Positions 25,734 to 35,100 of a stretch of DNA of 59,172 nt are shown here, one piece after another (position 1 is the stretch's first letter; every line of letters begins with the position of its first letter). Source of the stretch: CAZQYC01 sp964597495 (lineage in GTDB: Bacteria > Pseudomonadota > Gammaproteobacteria > Steroidobacterales > Steroidobacteraceae). The stretch lies in NCBI GenBank assembly GCA_964597495.1, contig CAZQYC010000013.1, forward strand, positions 1-59,172. The letters run 5' to 3'. The notes under the pieces were generated by a model. It had not been told where the DNA came from. It saw nothing but the letters and a program-made list of their open reading frames with translations, and did not search any database. A program made the translations under genes and the position numbers.

Positions 25734-27230
25734 ATGAATAACGTATTCGCAATCGCGAGAAAAATAGCCAGTGTGACGGCGTTGTGCGCGCTCGCCGCCT
25801 GCGCTCCTCAGCAATCCACCGATAAAGTGGTCAATTCGAAAGCTCCGGTCGATCTAGGTCCGCCACAGGGAGAACCCATTACAGCGGTATTGACGAAGCC
25901 GCCACTCGTGCCGCCACCCACGAATCGCAAGACACCGGCTAAAGTCATCGTCGAATTGGAAGTGCGTGAAGTGGAAATGGAAATTGCCGAAGGCGTGAAG
26001 TACATGTTCTGGACCTTCGGCGGAACGGTGCCGGGAAGTTTCATCCGTGTGCGCCAAGGCGATACGGTGGAATTCCATCTTAAAAACCATCCCTCCAGCA
26101 AAATGCCGCACAACATCGACCTGCACGGCGTGACGGGTCCAGGTGGCGGCGCCGCGTCGAGCTTCACTGCTCCGGGTCACGCATCGCGCTTCACGTTCAA
26201 GGCGCTCAACGCCGGCATCTATGTTTATCACTGCGCGACGGCGCCCGTCGGCATGCACGTGGCGAATGGAATGTACGGCTTGATTTTGATCGAGCCGCCG
26301 GAAGGATTGCCGCCGGTGGATCATGAGTACTACGTGATGCAGGGCGACTTCTATACCGTTGGCAAGTATCGCGAAAAGGGATTCCAGCCCTTCGACATGC
26401 AACGCGCGATCGACGAGCGTCCCACGTACGTCGTATTCAACGGATCCGAGACCTCTTTGACCGGGCCGCGAGCGCTCAAGGCGAACACGCATCAACGAGT
26501 CCGTCTGTTCGTCGGCAATGGCGGACCCAATCTTGTGTCGAGTTTTCATGTCATCGGCGAGATTTTCGATCGCGTGCAATACGAAGGCGGCGCGCACGCG
26601 CAGGAAAACGTACAGACGACGCTGATACCGGCCGGCGGCGCCGCCATCGTCGAGTTCCGAACCGAAGTGCCGGGCAACTACATATTGGTAGACCACTCGA
26701 TTTTCCGCGCCTTCAACAAGGGCGCGCTTGCGCTTCTGGAAGTGAAGGGCGAGCCGGAGTTGGCGATCTATTCCGGTAAGGAAGTCGACGAAACGTATAT
26801 CGGCGACAAAGTCGGCAGCCTCGAATCGGTCGCAGCCGCGTCGGCCGCGAGCGTGCAAGGTAACCTCACCAAGCAACAGCAGATTGACGCGGGTGCGGCT
26901 TTGTATAAAGGCACGTGCTCGGTATGTCACCAAGAAGGCGGCACCGGTTTGCCGAATGTTTTCCCGCCGTTAGCAAAGTCGGATTTCCTCGCGGCCGATC
27001 CAAAGCGTGCGATTCAAATCGCACTCAACGGATTGTCTGGGAAAGTGACGGTCAATGGCAGCGTCTATGATTCGGTGATGCCGCCGATGACCCAGCTAAA
27101 CGACGACGAAATCGCGAACATCCTTACCTACGTGAATAATTCGTGGGGAAACTCGGGGCCTGTGATCAGCGCCAAGCAAGTGCACGATGTGCGGGCTACG
27201 TCGAAGGCGCCTCAAGGTGCTGCTCACTAG
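25734..27230 (+). CDS. nirK: Copper nitrite reductase fused to a cytochrome c domain, lipoprotein form
   Basis: The 498-residue protein begins with a lipobox (ALAAC, Cys about 23), so it is probably anchored to a membrane facing the periplasm. Two cupredoxin domains follow: type-1 copper ligands in PHNIDLH and YHCATAPVGMHVANGM, and type-2 copper His in DLH, YHC and SSFHVIGEIF. The extra C-terminal domain (about 375-480) is a class I cytochrome c (CSVCH; axial Met probably in SVMPPM). The enzyme reduces nitrite to NO, with the fused haem as internal electron donor. The following genes nirV and sco support a copper enzyme assembly operon. Confidence 0.95.
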   Translation: MNNVFAIARKIASVTALCALAACAPQQSTDKVVNSKAPVDLGPPQGEPITAVLTKPPLVPPPTNRKTPAKVIVELEVREVEMEIAEGVKYMFWTFGGTVPGSFIRVRQGDTVEFHLKNHPSSKMPHNIDLHGVTGPGGGAASSFTAPGHASRFTFKALNAGIYVYHCATAPVGMHVANGMYGLILIEPPEGLPPVDHEYYVMQGDFYTVGKYREKGFQPFDMQRAIDERPTYVVFNGSETSLTGPRALKANTHQRVRLFVGNGGPNLVSSFHVIGEIFDRVQYEGGAHAQENVQTTLIPAGGAAIVEFRTEVPGNYILVDHSIFRAFNKGALALLEVKGEPELAIYSGKEVDETYIGDKVGSLESVAAASAASVQGNLTKQQQIDAGAALYKGTCSVCHQEGGTGLPNVFPPLAKSDFLAADPKRAIQIALNGLSGKVTVNGSVYDSVMPPMTQLNDDEIANILTYVNNSWGNSGPVISAKQVHDVRATSKAPQGAAH

Positions 27231-27239
27231 AGCATTGCA

Positions 27240-28040
27240 GTGCCTGTCAGACGAACGGTCGCGACGCTGATACTGGCTCTATCGGCAGTCGCCGGAGTCT
27301 CCGCGCAGACTGCGTCCGACGCAAAATTCATGGCACGCGTTTCCGGCGCAACCTTTGAATCGGTATTGCCGATTGCGCCCGGACAAACAAAGGCGACAGT
27401 GGAAAGTTTTCGGATGGACGCCACGCCGGTCACGAATGCTGACTTCGCCCTGTTTTTGAAAATGAATCCAGCGTGGCGGCGCGATCGGATTACGCGCTTA
27501 CTGGCGGACGGCGAATATCTGAGTCATTGGCGCGATGCTTCGCACCCCGGCGATGAAATTGCGCGGCAGCCTTTGACGCACGTCAGCTGGTATGCCGCAC
27601 GCGCGTATTGCAAAGCTCGCAACGCACGCTTGCCGACGTGGTATGAGTGGGAATGGGCGGCAGCCGCCAGTGCGACGGTGGCGGACGCCCGCAAAGACCC
27701 AGCTTGGCGTCAACAGATACTCGAGTGGTATGCAAGGCCGAGCGCAACCTTGCCGAAGGTGGGATCGACGCCCGCCAATCGCTACGGCATTCGCGATCTT
27801 CACGGCGTGATATGGGAGTGGGTGGAGGATTTCAACGGCATGCTCGTCTCTTCCGATAGCCGTTCGCAGAATGATCCCGACGTCACGCGTTTCTGCGGCA
27901 GTGGTGCGTTGACAATGGAGCAAAAAGATCAGTACGCGGTGTTGATGCGCATCGCGATGTTGTCGAGCCTGGAAGCGAAGTACACGACCGCGACACTGGG
28001 ATTTCGCTGCGCTGCCGACGAGCGAGGAGAAACGCAGTGA
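27240..28040 (+). CDS. nirV: NirV-like protein of the formylglycine-generating enzyme fold
   Basis: The 266-residue protein starts at a GTG nine bases after nirK, has a signal peptide ending VSAQTA, and shows SUMF1/FGE marks: VTNADFALFL, PLTHVSWYAARAYCKARNARLPTWYEWEWAAA, WEWVEDF and C-terminal LGFRCAAD. The neighbouring Cys pair that performs catalysis in true FGE is absent (the segment reads AVLMRIAMLSSLEAKY). NirV accompanies nirK in many denitrifiers; its function is unknown and it is probably an assembly or maturation factor. It overlaps sco by 4 bases. Confidence 0.85.
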   Translation: MPVRRTVATLILALSAVAGVSAQTASDAKFMARVSGATFESVLPIAPGQTKATVESFRMDATPVTNADFALFLKMNPAWRRDRITRLLADGEYLSHWRDASHPGDEIARQPLTHVSWYAARAYCKARNARLPTWYEWEWAAAASATVADARKDPAWRQQILEWYARPSATLPKVGSTPANRYGIRDLHGVIWEWVEDFNGMLVSSDSRSQNDPDVTRFCGSGALTMEQKDQYAVLMRIAMLSSLEAKYTTATLGFRCAADERGETQ

Positions 28041-28609
28041 AAAATTCGAGAGGTTGGTTCTTTGTTGCGTTGGTGTTGCTGTCGTCCGGACTCAAAGCGG
28101 CCGACATACCGACGGAATCTCTCTACGGCCTGCCGATTTCGCTGCAGAACCAAGAGGGACGAACGCGCAGTCTGGATCTCTATCGCGGGCATCCTGTCAT
28201 CGTAACGATGTTCTACGGCAGCTGCCCGAATGCCTGTCCATTGTTGATTGAATCGCTCCGGGCAACCGAACAAGCATTGACCGCGAGTGCCCGTGCGGAC
28301 CTGCGTGTGCTCATGATCACGATCGACCCCGAGCGCGATACATCCGCAGTACTTGCAAGGCTGGCTAACGCAAGGCGAATCGACCTTAAGCGCTGGACGC
28401 TGGCCCGTGTTCTCGATGACGACGTACGAGTATTAGCAGCCGCGCTCGGAGTGCAGTATCGAAAACTGCCGAATGGCGAATATAATCACACCAGCGTTCT
28501 TACCTTGGTGTCGTCAACAGGCGTGCTTGGAAAGCAAACGGCGACGCTAGGCAAGGCCGATTCGACCTTCGTCGCCGCGGTTGAGCAAGCCGCAAAACTG
28601 GAACACTGA
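28037..28609 (+). CDS. Sco1/SenC-type copper chaperone
   Basis: A 190-residue thioredoxin-fold protein with a signal peptide (ending LKAAD), the CxxxCP copper/thiol motif (GSCPNACP) and the conserved distal His (YNHTSVL). Sco proteins deliver copper, classically to CuA of oxidases; coupled by an ATGA overlap to nirV and nirK it most likely supplies or reduces copper for NirK. Confidence 0.9.
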   Translation: MKNSRGWFFVALVLLSSGLKAADIPTESLYGLPISLQNQEGRTRSLDLYRGHPVIVTMFYGSCPNACPLLIESLRATEQALTASARADLRVLMITIDPERDTSAVLARLANARRIDLKRWTLARVLDDDVRVLAAALGVQYRKLPNGEYNHTSVLTLVSSTGVLGKQTATLGKADSTFVAAVEQAAKLEH

Positions 28610-28631
28610 GTATCGAAAAAGCGAGGCGGAG

Positions 28632-29987
28632 TTGGAACTCACATTCTTAGGCGCAACTGGCACCGTTACCGGCTCGCGTTACTTAATCGATCATCCTTCC
28701 GGGAAACTATTGATCGATTGCGGCCTATTTCAGGGCTACAAGCAACTGCGATTGAAGAATTGGTTGCTGCCGCCTTTCGACTCTAAAGCGCTTAGTGGCG
28801 TCTTGCTGACTCATGCGCATTTGGACCACAGCGGGTATATTCCGCTTTTGGTGAAACAGGGGTTTCGCGGTCCCATTCACTGTACGCGCGGCACGTTCGA
28901 ACTCTGCAAGATTCTGTTGCCCGACAGCGGCTTTTTACAAGAAGAACAGGCCAGCTTCGATAATCGGCACGGCTTCAGCAAACACAAACCCGCCTTGCCT
29001 CTTTACACGGAAGCGGATGCAGAAGCGTGTTTGAAATATTTCGAGGTGCAACGGGTCGATGATCCCTTTGAACCGGTCCAAGGTGTAACAGCGAACTTTC
29101 GACCGTCCGGTCACTTGCTTGGTGCGGCTAGCATCCGGTTACAAACCAATTCAACCTCGATCACATTTTCCGGCGACGTGGGGCGCAGTAATGATCTGCT
29201 GATGAACCCTCCTGCACCTCTTGAGCCCGCTCACTATTTGGTTCTCGAATCGACGTATGGCGATCGATCTCATCCCAACGTCGACATGGAAACGGAAATC
29301 GGCTCCCATCTCGCGGCTGCGTGTCAACGCAAAGCGACTATTGTCGTGCCGGCATTTGCGGTTGGACGAGCACAGCTATTATTGCTCTTGATCTCGCGCC
29401 TTAAAGCGAAGGGCGTGATTCCAGATGTGCCTGTGTTCCTCGACAGCCCCATGGCGATCGATGCCACGTGGCTTTATCACGCGCTCGCTCACGAACATAG
29501 GCTCTCGGCGCCGGAGTGCGCGGCGATGTTTCATGCCGCGCAGCTCGTGCGCTCCGCCGAGCAATCCAAGACGCTTGCGAGCAACAAGGGACCGCAGATC
29601 ATTATTTCGGCGAGCGGCATGGCGACGGGCGGGCGAGTACTGCATCACTTGAAGCGATGGGCACCTGACCCTAACTCGCTCATTCTTCTTACGGGATTCC
29701 AAGCGGGCGGCACTCGCGGCGCATCACTCGCGGCCGGTTCGCGCACTCTCCGCATTCATGGCGCGGATGTGCCGATCAACGCACAAGTGGTGCAAATTAG
29801 CTCGATGTCTGCGCACGCCGATGCGGCCGAGCTCGTTGAATGGATACGACCACTCTCCAAACCGCCGCGAAGGGTGTTTTTGACGCACGGCGAACCTGCT
29901 GCGTGCGACGCGTTGCGCCAACGTATTGAGCGCGAATTGCAATGGGATGTAACCGTCCCCGAATTCCGAGATTCGATCGCCCTGTAG
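28632..29987 (+). CDS. RNA-type metallo-beta-lactamase/beta-CASP hydrolase
   Basis: The protein has about 451 residues with the metal motif LTHAHLDHSGYIP, GDVGRSND, beta-CASP elements (VVPAFAVGRAQ; FLDSPMAI) and the C-terminal RMMBL segment (ISSMSAHAD..., FLTHGEPAACDALR). Homologues are exo/endoribonucleases of the CPSF73/RNase J-like group. I place the start at TTG 28632, five bases after GAGG, because the earlier in-frame TTG at 28581 lies inside sco. It is a frequent member of low-oxygen islands, possibly for RNA turnover during growth arrest. Confidence 0.85.
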   Translation: MELTFLGATGTVTGSRYLIDHPSGKLLIDCGLFQGYKQLRLKNWLLPPFDSKALSGVLLTHAHLDHSGYIPLLVKQGFRGPIHCTRGTFELCKILLPDSGFLQEEQASFDNRHGFSKHKPALPLYTEADAEACLKYFEVQRVDDPFEPVQGVTANFRPSGHLLGAASIRLQTNSTSITFSGDVGRSNDLLMNPPAPLEPAHYLVLESTYGDRSHPNVDMETEIGSHLAAACQRKATIVVPAFAVGRAQLLLLLISRLKAKGVIPDVPVFLDSPMAIDATWLYHALAHEHRLSAPECAAMFHAAQLVRSAEQSKTLASNKGPQIIISASGMATGGRVLHHLKRWAPDPNSLILLTGFQAGGTRGASLAAGSRTLRIHGADVPINAQVVQISSMSAHADAAELVEWIRPLSKPPRRVFLTHGEPAACDALRQRIERELQWDVTVPEFRDSIAL

Positions 29988-30135
29988 ATGTCCACCGGTC
30001 AATATTCCGTTGGGGAAACTCCCGGACTCGCTTCGGCTTTCCCGGGGACAGTTACTCTGGTTCTTAGTGCAGCATAGGAGCATCGGGTCACCGCCGACGA
30101 GGACTCCCCAAGTTCGGTGGCCAGAGGCTTCGCCC

Positions 30136-31395
30136 ATGATCTTCGACGTTAGTGCGCGCACTGTTCAACTGCAGCAACGGTTGTTGGCGTTCTTCGACGA
30201 GCATATCTATCCGAGTCAGCTCGCGCACACGCTCGAAGTGGAGAAAAATCGCAAGATCGACGCACCGTTCGCGCCGCTGCAGGTTATCGAAAATCTAAAA
30301 CGGCGTGCCCGCGCCGCCGGTTTATGGAATCTATTCCTGCCGAACTCCCCGCATGCCCCCGAGGGCCTAACAAATCTCGAATACGCGCCTCTTTGCGAAA
30401 TTATGGGTCGCGTTCCATGGGCGCCTGAAGTATTCAATTGCTCGGCACCGGATACCGGCAACATGGAGACACTGGAGAGATACGGCACGGACGCGCAAAA
30501 GAAAAAGTGGCTTTTGCCCTTGCTCGCGGGCGAGATTCGTTCCGCATTCCTGATGAGCGAACCGGCCGTGGCTTCGTCAGACGCTACCAATGTCGAATGC
30601 AGCATTCGTCGCGACGGCGATGAGTATGTCATTTACGGACGCAAATGGTGGTCGAGCGGCGCTAACGATCCACGTTGCAAAATTTACATCCTCATGGGGA
30701 AGACCGACCCGAGCGCATCTCGACATCAACAGCAGTCTATGATCCTAGTTCCGGCCGATGCGCAGGGCGTGACTGTCTTGCGTCATCTTCCCGTGTTCGG
30801 TTATGACCATGCGCCACACGGCCATGCGGAAGTGGATCTCAACAATGTCCGTGTGCCGACGAGTAATATTTTGCTGGGTGAAGGACGAGGCTTTGAGATT
30901 GCGCAAGGTAGATTGGGTCCCGGAAGAATTCATCACTGCATGCGTTCTATCGGTGTCGCGGAATACGCGCTCGAACTCATGTGCAAGCGATTGACGAAAC
31001 GCGTCGCATTCGGAAAACTGCTCTCGAAGCAATCGGTATGGCAGGGGCGAGTAGCAGATTCGCGATGTGCGATCGATCAGGCGCGGCTGATGGTTTTGAA
31101 CGCGGCGCATAGGATGGATACCGTCGGCAACAAAGTCGCTCGCGCCGAAATCGCGATGATCAAGGTCGTCGTACCGAGTATGGCGCTCAACGTCATCGAC
31201 TGGGCGATCCAGGCCCATGGCGGGGCGGGTGTCACCGACGATTTTCCGTTGGCTCATCTGTGGGCGTCACAGCGCACGCTACGCTTTGCCGACGGTCCGG
31301 ATGAAGTACATAGGAACGCAATCGCGAAGCTTGAGTTTGCCAAGTACTCCGGCTCGGCCGACTCGGTCGAAATGCCTATTACCCGGGGAGCTTGA
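30136..31395 (+). CDS. Acyl-CoA dehydrogenase family protein
   Basis: The 419-residue frame from ATG 30136 (MIFDVSARTVQ) aligns with the ACAD10/11-like acyl-CoA dehydrogenases: FLMSEPAVASSDATN, GRKWWSSGANDP, GAGVTDDFPLAHLWASQRTL near the C-terminus and RFADGPDEVH. It would oxidise an acyl-CoA with FAD; chain length is not predictable. An upstream in-frame start (30010) would add 42 non-conserved residues. It stands alone between the RNA hydrolase and a cytochrome. Confidence 0.88.
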   Translation: MIFDVSARTVQLQQRLLAFFDEHIYPSQLAHTLEVEKNRKIDAPFAPLQVIENLKRRARAAGLWNLFLPNSPHAPEGLTNLEYAPLCEIMGRVPWAPEVFNCSAPDTGNMETLERYGTDAQKKKWLLPLLAGEIRSAFLMSEPAVASSDATNVECSIRRDGDEYVIYGRKWWSSGANDPRCKIYILMGKTDPSASRHQQQSMILVPADAQGVTVLRHLPVFGYDHAPHGHAEVDLNNVRVPTSNILLGEGRGFEIAQGRLGPGRIHHCMRSIGVAEYALELMCKRLTKRVAFGKLLSKQSVWQGRVADSRCAIDQARLMVLNAAHRMDTVGNKVARAEIAMIKVVVPSMALNVIDWAIQAHGGAGVTDDFPLAHLWASQRTLRFADGPDEVHRNAIAKLEFAKYSGSADSVEMPITRGA

Positions 31396-31542
31396 CAGAG
31401 CGAAATGACGGGCGACTTCCCAGGATGCGATGCCACGCGGCGGCTCGTAAGCACGCCGATGAAGAATCAGACTGATTATGGAATACCTTCGTTCGCTGCA
31501 ACATTGGTTTTCCTGCTGATAATTTTGGAGGAATGTCGACGT

Positions 31543-31977
31543 ATGAAAACTTACAAACTATCTTCGATCGCGATTGCGCTGATGGCGTTGTTGCTCAGTG
31601 TTTCCGCGCACGCGGATTTTCTGGCAATGAGTGGCGCTGAATTGTACGGTCGCTTTTGCGCATCCTGTCACGGTGCGAAAGGGCAGGGAGATGGGCCGGT
31701 ATCAAAGTCCTTCAAAACCGAGGTGCCGGATTTGACGCTCATTGCACGCAGGCAGGGCGGTTTGTTTCCACGGGAGCGTATTGAGCGAATCATCGACGGG
31801 CGCTTTACGATCCTGGCGCATGGTTCAAGGGAAATGCCAGTATGGGGTGCAGAGCTCTCACGCACTGAGATCGGAAATCCCGACGCAGAGCGAGCAACGC
31901 AGTTGATGATTCACAGGCTACTGCAGCATGTAGAGTCGCTACAGCGCATCGAATTAAGAGAAGGAAGTCGGAAATGA
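31543..31977 (+). CDS. Small monohaem cytochrome c
   Basis: A 144-residue secreted protein (signal peptide ending AHADF) with one CxxCH (CASCHGAKGQGDGP) and a probable Met ligand in REMPVWG. ATG 31543 has GGAGG upstream, better than the long in-frame extension to 31405. It is clearly paralogous to the cytochrome at 42344 (shared PDLTL...RIIDGR..I.AHG.REMPVWG). It may donate electrons to NirK or another periplasmic enzyme. Confidence 0.9.
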   Translation: MKTYKLSSIAIALMALLLSVSAHADFLAMSGAELYGRFCASCHGAKGQGDGPVSKSFKTEVPDLTLIARRQGGLFPRERIERIIDGRFTILAHGSREMPVWGAELSRTEIGNPDAERATQLMIHRLLQHVESLQRIELREGSRK

Positions 31978-32087
31978 AATTGGAATACGGCAATGCGAAA
32001 CACCGAATTCTGATCGTCGGCGGTCAGTCGGATAAGTGGGATGGGCGCTTCGTGAATTCGCGGCTTCGAGGAAATAGTGCACCGTAG
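31974..32087 (+). pseudogene. Possible relic of an FAD/NAD-dependent oxidoreductase
   Basis: A 37-codon frame overlapping the cytochrome stop (ATGA). It reads MKLEYGNAKHRILIVGGQ, reminiscent of the first beta strand and glycine loop of type II NADH dehydrogenase-like proteins (HRIVIVGGG), then loses similarity and stops. It may be a truncated gene or a chance ORF. Confidence 0.3.
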
Positions 32088-32787
32088 TTTCTGGATAGAT
32101 AAGCTCGTCATGTTACTTTCGCAAAAGATGGCACCGCATGCGGATATTTGGCGCCGAGCGGTATTGCTTTGTTTACTGTGCGTTGCGATTGGCGCCATTG
32201 CAACGTCCGAAGCGCTGCATTCGCTTCTGCTCGGTATCTTGTCGGAGTCGAAGGAAGTGATCGAACGTTATCCGACGGCCGGCGGCCTTCTATTCGTGTT
32301 TTGTGCGGCGCTTTCGGCGATGTTGGCGTTCGTATCGGTCGCAGTCATTGTGCCGATCGCTGTGTTTACGTGGGGTGCCCCGGTCAGCATGTTGTTGCTT
32401 TGGTTCGGGTGGATCTTGGGCGGCGCACTCAGTTTCGCGGCGGGGCGGGCCTTCGGCGGGCCGCTGCTGCGGTGGGCGGTCTCACCGAGAACACTTCAGA
32501 AATTCGAATCGCATGTCCATCGCGACATGCCGTTCTTCATAGTCCTGCTCTTTCAGGCAGCGGTTCCGTCTGAGATTCCGGGCTATTTGCTTGGCACGGT
32601 GGGCTACCGATTCGATCGCTATCTTCTAGCACTCGCTATCGCTGAACTTCCCTTTGCGGCCGCAACGATCGCGCTGAGCGAAAGTCTGGTCGCGAATCGC
32701 GCTTGGACTCTTTGGACGGGCGGCGCCGGGTTGGTGACGGTCAGCCTTGGCGCGATTCTTTTGCTAAGGCGCCGATCGTTGCCTTAA
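32077..32787 (+). CDS. VTT (DedA/TVP38-like) membrane protein
   Basis: The 236-residue protein has about five hydrophobic segments and the VTT pattern: FVSVAVIVPIAVFTWGAPVS, a glycine-rich GGALSFAAGRAFG, and a later FFIVLLFQAAVPSEIPGYLLGT. Family members are lipid or small-solute transporters or scramblases; specificity is unknown. The start is a GTG at 32077 preceded by GAGGA; ATG 32110 is an alternative. Confidence 0.75.
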   Translation: MHRSFWIDKLVMLLSQKMAPHADIWRRAVLLCLLCVAIGAIATSEALHSLLLGILSESKEVIERYPTAGGLLFVFCAALSAMLAFVSVAVIVPIAVFTWGAPVSMLLLWFGWILGGALSFAAGRAFGGPLLRWAVSPRTLQKFESHVHRDMPFFIVLLFQAAVPSEIPGYLLGTVGYRFDRYLLALAIAELPFAAATIALSESLVANRAWTLWTGGAGLVTVSLGAILLLRRRSLP

Positions 32788-32842
32788 ATGGATCAACACA
32801 ACTGGGCCCGGCCGTTCCGGATGCCGGTCGGACCCTCGGAGT

Positions 32843-33418
32843 TCAACTAGCTCCATTCGTCGGCTGTTCACTTACATCTGCCTTCTTGAGTGCGATAAGC
32901 AGCCTAATTTGTTCTTCCTGATACTCCAGTAAGCGAGTGAGTTGCTGTTGACGTAAGTCGTCCATTTTTTCGTGCAAGCTCATAATTTCAAGTTCGGCTT
33001 TAAGATTGACCTCGTAATCATGCGCCGCAGCCATGCGATCCTTCGCCGCTTGGCGGTTCTGCGACATCATGATGACCGGTGCTTGGATCGCGGCCAGCAT
33101 CGAGAGAAGCAAGTTCAGGAATATATAGGGATAAGGGTCGAACGCTTTGCCGCGAGTCAGCAAGAAGGAGTTGACGCCGATCCATGCTAATAGCACTAGG
33201 CCGAAAAAGATGATGAATGGCCACGAACCGCCGAATGCAGAAACGCGATCGGCTAGCCGATCGCCGAAACTCAAGTCCTCTTCAAAAACGCTGTTAGTAT
33301 TTCGGGTAATGTGCAACCGATCCGCAATGCGGCAAATGACGCGGCGATCGCGTTCCGGCAAATCGTCGAAGCCGGTTTTTAACAGGCGTTCGGCAAGGTC
33401 TCTTACTTTGATATCCAT
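32843..33418 (-). CDS. DUF1003 membrane protein
   Basis: The 191-residue protein matches the DUF1003 pattern: FEEDLSFGDRLADRVSAFGGSW, two helices (about 65-85 and 100-117), then PVIMMSQNRQAAKDRMAAAHDYEVN and a charged coiled C-terminal helix. Function unknown; common in stress and low-oxygen gene sets. It is transcribed towards the VTT gene. Confidence 0.9.
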   Translation of the reverse strand: MDIKVRDLAERLLKTGFDDLPERDRRVICRIADRLHITRNTNSVFEEDLSFGDRLADRVSAFGGSWPFIIFFGLVLLAWIGVNSFLLTRGKAFDPYPYIFLNLLLSMLAAIQAPVIMMSQNRQAAKDRMAAAHDYEVNLKAELEIMSLHEKMDDLRQQQLTRLLEYQEEQIRLLIALKKADVSEQPTNGAS

Positions 33419-33648
33419 GGTGGTTCCTCTCCAACTGCGCTATTGCTTCGGTGAAATGGAGAGTACACGTGCATCGTTCACGTTTGCTATGAGTACGCTC
33501 GCACTCACCCATTTCTCTTGAGGGCGCTACGATCAACCTATTGGTTCGGGAAGAATGCTTGTCGATTATTTCGTGTAAAACTAGGGAATCCACGGTACGA
33601 CTCACGGCTTCCACCGGTTAACGCTATTACATCATTGAGCTTTAATAG

Positions 33649-35100
33649 ATGCCCGAATGGCTAAGTGCCGATGTATCTATGAACTCTGCCGTGACTTTCG
33701 ATGCAGAATTGCTTCGACGCTATGGAGTTCAAGGGCCACGCTACACTTCATACCCATCGGCGACGCAATTTCAAAGCGACTTCGGCGCGGCGGAGTTATG
33801 CGCGCAGGCATCGATAAGTAACGCATCGTCGGTACGGCGTCCACTATCGCTTTACATACATGTTCCGTATTGCTTCAGCCCGTGCTTCTATTGCGGGTGT
33901 AATCGTGTAATCACGCGCGACATGGGAAAGGGTGGCCATTACGTGCATCGCTTGATGCGCGAAATGGAACTTGCGGCTCCGCTTTTTCACGATCGCGAAG
34001 TGATTCAACTGCATTTGGGCGGCGGAACGCCTAACTTCCTGCGCGGCGAAGATCTTGTGAGGCTTATGGAAAGCGCGGATCGGCTGTTTCACTTCAGTCG
34101 TGCGGCGAGTCGCGATTTCTCGATTGAGATCGATCCGCGATTTATCGAGCCGGGAGCTATAGCAGCTTACGCTGCCCTCGGACTCAATCGTGCAAGCCTT
34201 GGGGTTCAGGATTTCGATGAAGCGGTCCAGGTCGCAGTCAATCGCGTGCAAAGTGTCGAAGAGACATTGGCGGTCGTCGATGCGTGCCGCGCTGCAGGAT
34301 TTAGATCGATCAATATCGACTTGATCTATGGCCTGCCAAAACAAACGCTCACCGGGTTTGCCAAAACCCTCAAGACAGTGATTGGCGCGCGCCCGGAACG
34401 GTTGGCGATCTATGGGTATGCGCACATGCCGACGATGTTCAAGGCGCAGCGCCAAATAAATTCGGCCGATCTGCCGGATGCCGAGCTTAAACTTTCGCTT
34501 CTGCAGTTGGCAATTGACAAGCTTACAGCGGCCGGCTATTGCCACATCGGCATGGATCATTTTTCATTGCCGGACGACGAGCTGGCTCGCGCGCAAATGG
34601 ACGGATCGTTGCATCGAAATTTCATGGGCTACACGACCCATTCGGACACGGATTTGGTCGGTATTGGAGTCAGTGCGATTAGTCATGTCGGCTACAGCTA
34701 TAGTCAGAATCCTCGCAACTTATCTGCTTGGGAAATCGCGATCGACCAGGGCCGGCTTCCCGTATGGCGGGGAAAAAGCCTTGATAAGGACGATTGCGTA
34801 CGCGCCGATGTCATTCAGCAATTGATGTGTAATGGCGCCGTCCGCATTGCGGATATCGAACGTAACCACGCGATCCGCTTCCCGCAGTATTTCGCGAAAG
34901 AGCTCGTTCGCATCAAAGCGCTCGAAGCCGACGGTCTCTTGGAGTTGAATGAGGAGGTTATCCGTGCGACGCCGCGCGGTCGCCTGTTGCTTCGTATCGT
35001 CGCTATGTGCTTCGATCGATACTTGGAGAAGCCGTCAGTGCAGGGTACGATTGCGACAGGTGCTGCTGGCGAAGCACCACGCTATTCGGAGGCTATTTAG
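33649..35100 (+). CDS. hemN: Oxygen-independent coproporphyrinogen III oxidase
   Basis: A radical-SAM enzyme of 483 residues (473 from the second ATG at 33679). The motif HVPYCFSPCFYCGCNRVI gives the 4Fe-4S Cys set (CxxxCxxC plus the next C), with LGGGTPNFL and SLGVQDFDEAVQ of the HemN group. It makes protoporphyrinogen precursors for haem without oxygen, matching the great haem demand of the cytochromes in this window. Its stop shares an 8-base palindrome with the convergent gene. Confidence 0.95.
   Translation: MPEWLSADVSMNSAVTFDAELLRRYGVQGPRYTSYPSATQFQSDFGAAELCAQASISNASSVRRPLSLYIHVPYCFSPCFYCGCNRVITRDMGKGGHYVHRLMREMELAAPLFHDREVIQLHLGGGTPNFLRGEDLVRLMESADRLFHFSRAASRDFSIEIDPRFIEPGAIAAYAALGLNRASLGVQDFDEAVQVAVNRVQSVEETLAVVDACRAAGFRSINIDLIYGLPKQTLTGFAKTLKTVIGARPERLAIYGYAHMPTMFKAQRQINSADLPDAELKLSLLQLAIDKLTAAGYCHIGMDHFSLPDDELARAQMDGSLHRNFMGYTTHSDTDLVGIGVSAISHVGYSYSQNPRNLSAWEIAIDQGRLPVWRGKSLDKDDCVRADVIQQLMCNGAVRIADIERNHAIRFPQYFAKELVRIKALEADGLLELNEEVIRATPRGRLLLRIVAMCFDRYLEKPSVQGTIATGAAGEAPRYSEAI

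Noticed and set aside
25854..26933. Minus-strand 359-codon ORF opposite nirK
   Set aside because: Lies entirely within nirK, whose copper and haem motifs are unambiguous; high GC makes such shadows long.
33419..33648. FNR-type box before hemN
   Set aside because: I looked for TTGAT-N4-ATCAA because hemN is often FNR-controlled; only partial matches (for example TTGAGCTTTAATAG) were found, too weak to claim.
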